From Flavobacterium sp. 90 (lineage in GTDB: Bacteria; Bacteroidota; Bacteroidia; Flavobacteriales; Flavobacteriaceae), in NCBI RefSeq assembly GCF_004339525.1, contig NZ_SMGE01000001.1, positions 1,736,001 to 1,800,000 of the forward strand: DNA of 64,000 nt, given 5' to 3'. Numbering within the stretch: the stretch's first letter is position 1; every line of letters starts with the position of its first letter. The notes under the pieces are model-generated. The model was not told the DNA's origin, did not search any database, and saw nothing but the letters and a program-made list of their open reading frames with translations. Positions 61,099 through 64,000 of this stretch are shown piece after piece. A program made the translations under genes and the position numbers.

Positions 61099-62682
61099 TT
61101 ACCCAATCCAAATCTTACTCTTAACCAAAGTCATTGTTTGTCTCAAATGCTGATTACACGCAATAAGGATAATCAAAACCACAAGACCATAACCTACAAT
61201 GGTATAAATCTCCATATCGGCCAATAAAGTTGATTGTTTAGTTATGGTTCCGAAAAGTTTTTTGAGCGCCAAAGTATTCGCATTATCTGCCGAATATCCT
61301 TTTGCCATAAAACTCTGCGCTGTTGAAGCGATTGTTTGTTGTGCTTCGGGATTATCGCCGGTTACGAATTGGCTAAGTTTCAGAAAGTGCTTTTTATTCA
61401 AAAAAACCATTGCATTCTGCATCACACAAAACCCAATTGTGCTTCCCCAAAAACGTCCCGAAACCCCAACAATTCCCGAAGAAACCGCCATTTTTGCCGG
61501 AACAGATGATGTGGTAAATAATATTAAAGGCACGAATAAAAATCCAACGCCAATTCCTTGTAAAACATACGGAATGATAATATCCGACAATGCAATATCT
61601 GGCACAAAAAGAAAAGTAAACCAGAAATGAAAAAGTGCAATTAGTGAAAAACCAATGATGAAAATGATTTTCGTGGAAACGGATTTCATCAGAAAAAAAG
61701 CGGCTAAAATCAATCCAATTACATTTCCTAATCCGTTAATATATTGTACGCCCGCAACTCGTGACGGATCCCAATTCCAGATTGAAAACATCGCCGAATG
61801 ACAAAGACTCAATGTTGCTCTACTAATATAAAAAAGAAAGAACAACAAAAATCCTATTCGCAGATTGGCATATTTAAAAACTTCAAAATCAAAAGTAGGT
61901 CTTTTGACCAAACGTTCTTTAAAGATGAATAAACCTCCGGTTATCAAAGCAATCATCAACATTAAAATCATGTGAGAAGACTCGAACCAATATTTTTTTT
62001 CGGCATAAACAAAAAAGTATGCACCGCAAAGAATCGCCGTTAAAACCAAAATATAACTAATCCAGTCGATTTGATACAACGGAATTTTCTTTGTGATTCT
62101 ATGTCCGCGAAAAGTCACCAAAATCAAAAAGACATTCAAAACCTGTAGTCCGCCCGAAACATACAACATGTATTTCCAATCGTAATGATCCAGAAACCAA
62201 ACGGCAATATTCATAATAAACGGCGTCGACAATAATAACGATCCATAATAAAAGGAGAAACCAATTATAATGGCGTTTTTAGAATGAAACTGTTCAATTA
62301 ATAATTGTCTGATCGTGATTACCGGAAGCGCCATCAAGATTCCTTCGGCAACTCTCAGCAATAAAAAAAGATAAAAATTGGTAATATACGCCGATGAAAT
62401 AATCGTAATTCCGATTAAGGAATAAACCGCCATCAGATAATTTTTTGCTGGAAAAAAACTCGAAAATCTACTTTCGATCAAAATCGTTGCCAGTAAAGTT
62501 CCGTAAGTTACGCACATTGCAAACTGCAAATCTTCGGGCTCAATATCCAGAAAACTTGCTGCATAAGTCACGTTTGAAGTATAAACTCCCAGTAAAATCA
62601 TGGAATGCAACAAACAGACAAACAAAATAATAATGATTGCCCATTTGGGAACCCAGGATTTAAAAATACTCTTATCTTCCAT
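61099..62682 (-). CDS. DHA2-type MFS multidrug efflux transporter (EmrB-like)
   Basis: The start at 62682 lies just after the stop of the upstream gene (one-base gap). A TTG further up would overlap it by 17 bases. The 527-residue protein has about 14 hydrophobic segments, as in DHA2 transporters, with a final extended periplasmic loop. It would export drugs or fatty acids with the membrane fusion protein and TolC-like channel encoded upstream. The exact substrate is unknown. Confidence 0.88.
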   Translation of the reverse strand: MEDKSIFKSWVPKWAIIIILFVCLLHSMILLGVYTSNVTYAASFLDIEPEDLQFAMCVTYGTLLATILIESRFSSFFPAKNYLMAVYSLIGITIISSAYITNFYLFLLLRVAEGILMALPVITIRQLLIEQFHSKNAIIIGFSFYYGSLLLSTPFIMNIAVWFLDHYDWKYMLYVSGGLQVLNVFLILVTFRGHRITKKIPLYQIDWISYILVLTAILCGAYFFVYAEKKYWFESSHMILMLMIALITGGLFIFKERLVKRPTFDFEVFKYANLRIGFLLFFLFYISRATLSLCHSAMFSIWNWDPSRVAGVQYINGLGNVIGLILAAFFLMKSVSTKIIFIIGFSLIALFHFWFTFLFVPDIALSDIIIPYVLQGIGVGFLFVPLILFTTSSVPAKMAVSSGIVGVSGRFWGSTIGFCVMQNAMVFLNKKHFLKLSQFVTGDNPEAQQTIASTAQSFMAKGYSADNANTLALKKLFGTITKQSTLLADMEIYTIVGYGLVVLIILIACNQHLRQTMTLVKSKIWIG

Positions 62683-62683
62683 T

Positions 62684-63736
62684 TTATTGGTGTTCGGCAA
62701 TAACTGTTATGTTCATTCCGGCTCTTAAAAAATCAGCGTGTTTATCAGTGTCTTTCAATTGAATTCTAACCGGAATTCTTTGTTCAATTTTCACAAAGTT
62801 TCCTGTTGCATTATCCGGCGGCAATAACGAAAATCTCGCGCCACTTGCAGGAGATAACGAGGTTATGATTCCTGTAAATTCTTTGCCGTTCAACGCATCT
62901 GCCTGAATTTTTACGTGTTGACCAACCGTTAAATATTGCAATTGCGTTTCTTTAAAATTTGCCGTAATCCATTTTTCTTTACTTACTATCGAAAGTAACG
63001 ATTGTCCTTCTTTTACCATTTGTCCTGGTTGTAAAGTTCTTTTGCCAACCCAACCGTCATAAGGCGCCGTGATTATCGTGTACGAAAGAAACAGCGCTGC
63101 ATTGTCTGCCACAGCTTGTTTTGAAGCAATATTTGTTTGCGTTGTTGGAACACTTGCCTCAGCTTGAGAAGTGCTCAAATTTGAAGATTGAATTCTGTCT
63201 CGCATTTCCTGTAAATGTGCTTGCGCCGATTCGTAATCTGCCTTTACTTTTTCTAATTGTTGAGAAGTTGCAGCTTCATCTTTAACCAAAGCTTTGTATC
63301 TGTCGTATTCTAATTTTGTTTTCCAAAGATTAGTTTTGGCTGCAGCCAATTGAGATTCTCCAATTGCAGTTGAACTTGCTGTTGTTGCTACATTTCTTTC
63401 GGCCACAACACTACTTTGTTTCGCGTTTTGAACATCGGCAAGAGCCACATTCAACTTTGATTTATATTCTCGATTATCGATTACAACCAAAGTATCTCCT
63501 TTGTGCACAAACTGATTTTCATCAAAACGAACTTCTTGTACATAACCCGTAATTCTCGACATAATTGGCGTTACATATTGTTCCACCTGAGCATCATTGG
63601 TTTCTTCGTGGTTTCTATTAGACACATAAAACCAAATACCTAAAATGATTCCGCTTGCCACTAATACGCAAGCTATAATTGTTATTAATATATGAAACGT
63701 TCTGTTTCTTCTAGTTTCATTTTTTATCTTGACCAT
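62684..63736 (-). CDS. HlyD-family membrane fusion protein (EmrA-like)
   Basis: The 350-residue protein has one N-terminal membrane helix (IIACVLVASGIILGIWFYV). The lipoyl halves VTPIMSRITGYVQEVRFDENQFVHKGDTLVVID and YTIITAPYDGWVGKRTLQPGQMV flank a coiled-coil hairpin. The C-terminal barrel has NFKETQLQYLTVGQHVKIQADALNGKEF. It links the inner-membrane pump with TolC. The TolC-like gene lies upstream and the transporter gene just downstream. Confidence 0.93.
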   Translation of the reverse strand: MVKIKNETRRNRTFHILITIIACVLVASGIILGIWFYVSNRNHEETNDAQVEQYVTPIMSRITGYVQEVRFDENQFVHKGDTLVVIDNREYKSKLNVALADVQNAKQSSVVAERNVATTASSTAIGESQLAAAKTNLWKTKLEYDRYKALVKDEAATSQQLEKVKADYESAQAHLQEMRDRIQSSNLSTSQAEASVPTTQTNIASKQAVADNAALFLSYTIITAPYDGWVGKRTLQPGQMVKEGQSLLSIVSKEKWITANFKETQLQYLTVGQHVKIQADALNGKEFTGIITSLSPASGARFSLLPPDNATGNFVKIEQRIPVRIQLKDTDKHADFLRAGMNITVIAEHQ

Positions 63737-63780
63737 AAACTTTATATCTATTTTCTTTATTCAATTTTTTCTAATTCTCC

Positions 63781-63830
63781 ACGGGATTAATCCCGAAGCG
63801 TCGGGACGACGCTACAATATAAATTGTACC
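63781..63830. repeat. Repeat patch with AATCCCGAAGC palindrome
   Basis: GGGATTAATCCCGAAGCGTCGGGACGACGCTACAATATA contains GGGATTAATCCC and CCCGAAGCGTCGGG, similar to words at 58850-58960. It lies between the TolC-like and EmrA-like genes. Confidence 0.6.
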
Positions 63831-63902
63831 TCAGGAACTGAAAATCTATATTCTTTACTCTATTCTCTTTCTTCTAATATCTTGCCTCTAAAAGCCTAAA
63901 AT

Positions 63903-64000
63903 CTAAATCTGATCCGGCATTATCCCCGCAGTATGCAACAATTCGTAATGTTTTAGAATCGCATCCAGTCGAGTCGAAATCTTATTGTATTTTGCCTGTA
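63903..64000 (-). CDS. TolC-family outer-membrane efflux protein, C-terminal end only
   Basis: On the minus strand the frame reads QAKYNKISTRLDAILKHYE and LLHTAGIMPDQI, then a stop at 63903-63905. This is the usual end of TolC-like proteins in flavobacterial efflux operons. The rest lies right of the window. With the fusion protein and transporter it forms a complete three-part pump. Confidence 0.8.
   Translation of the reverse strand, partial: QAKYNKISTRLDAILKHYELLHTAGIMPDQI

Overview
The window looks like chromosomal DNA of a Flavobacterium-type Bacteroidota. The evidence is AT-rich DNA, SusC/SusD and TonB-dependent receptor genes, Bacteroidota -7 boxes (TAnnTTTG) instead of sigma70 hexamers, lipoprotein signal peptides, weak Shine-Dalgarno sites, a BlaI/M56-TonB regulator pair, and mevalonate-pathway genes. 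No phage, plasmid, IS transposase or CRISPR array is visible.

Layout. (1) 1-7400: distal end of a starch/maltose utilisation locus: a GH97 alpha-glucosidase cut by the window edge, a lipoprotein, a periplasmic neopullulanase and a lipoprotein alpha-amylase, interrupted by an 0.8-kb block of tandem and inverted repeats. (2) 7.6-10.3 kb: housekeeping enzymes. (3) 10.5-12.8 kb: three tandem paralogues with an orphan CarboxypepD_reg-like domain. (4) 12.9-24.2 kb: a second polysaccharide utilisation locus on the minus strand (GH2 - MFS - ROK kinase - SusC - SusD) with a divergent XylR-like regulator. The GH2 enzyme carries the Ser-Asp acid/base signature of exo-beta-D-glucosaminidases, so an amino-sugar oligosaccharide is the best guess for the substrate. 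(5) 25-31 kb: TspO, mevalonate decarboxylase, a mevalonate-kinase-type GHMP kinase, a UbiA prenyltransferase and an RsuA-type pseudouridine synthase. (6) 31-42.6 kb: membrane and housekeeping genes including ruvC and hemW, plus a GxxExxY gene bracketed by a 37-bp inverted repeat. (7) 42.8-46.7 kb: a TonB-dependent receptor and a beta-propeller phytase, probably a phytate-phosphate uptake unit. (8) 47-55.8 kb: pckA, a saccharopine dehydrogenase family protein, BlaI/M56, a DUF6624-like protein and an M20 dipeptidase. (9) 55.8-60.1 kb: a small accessory region beginning at tRNA-Leu(UAG), with a decayed second copy of the tRNA and its terminator, a methyltransferase, a membrane-protein/Schlafen-AlbA gene pair, an XRE regulator with a nearby palindrome, and a YcxB-like protein. 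(10) 60.2-64 kb: a HAD phosphatase and a TolC-EmrA-EmrB type efflux operon running off the right edge.

The most unusual property is the density of short dispersed repeats. At least ten families of inverted or palindromic elements fill nearly every intergenic space. One family also lies inside three coding sequences, in frame. The strongest candidates for something undescribed are the GxxExxY gene inside its own inverted repeat, the intragenic palindrome-like element, a repeat with constant flanks around a variable hairpin, and the accessory region at tRNA-Leu. All functional calls come from reading motifs by eye; no database search was run.
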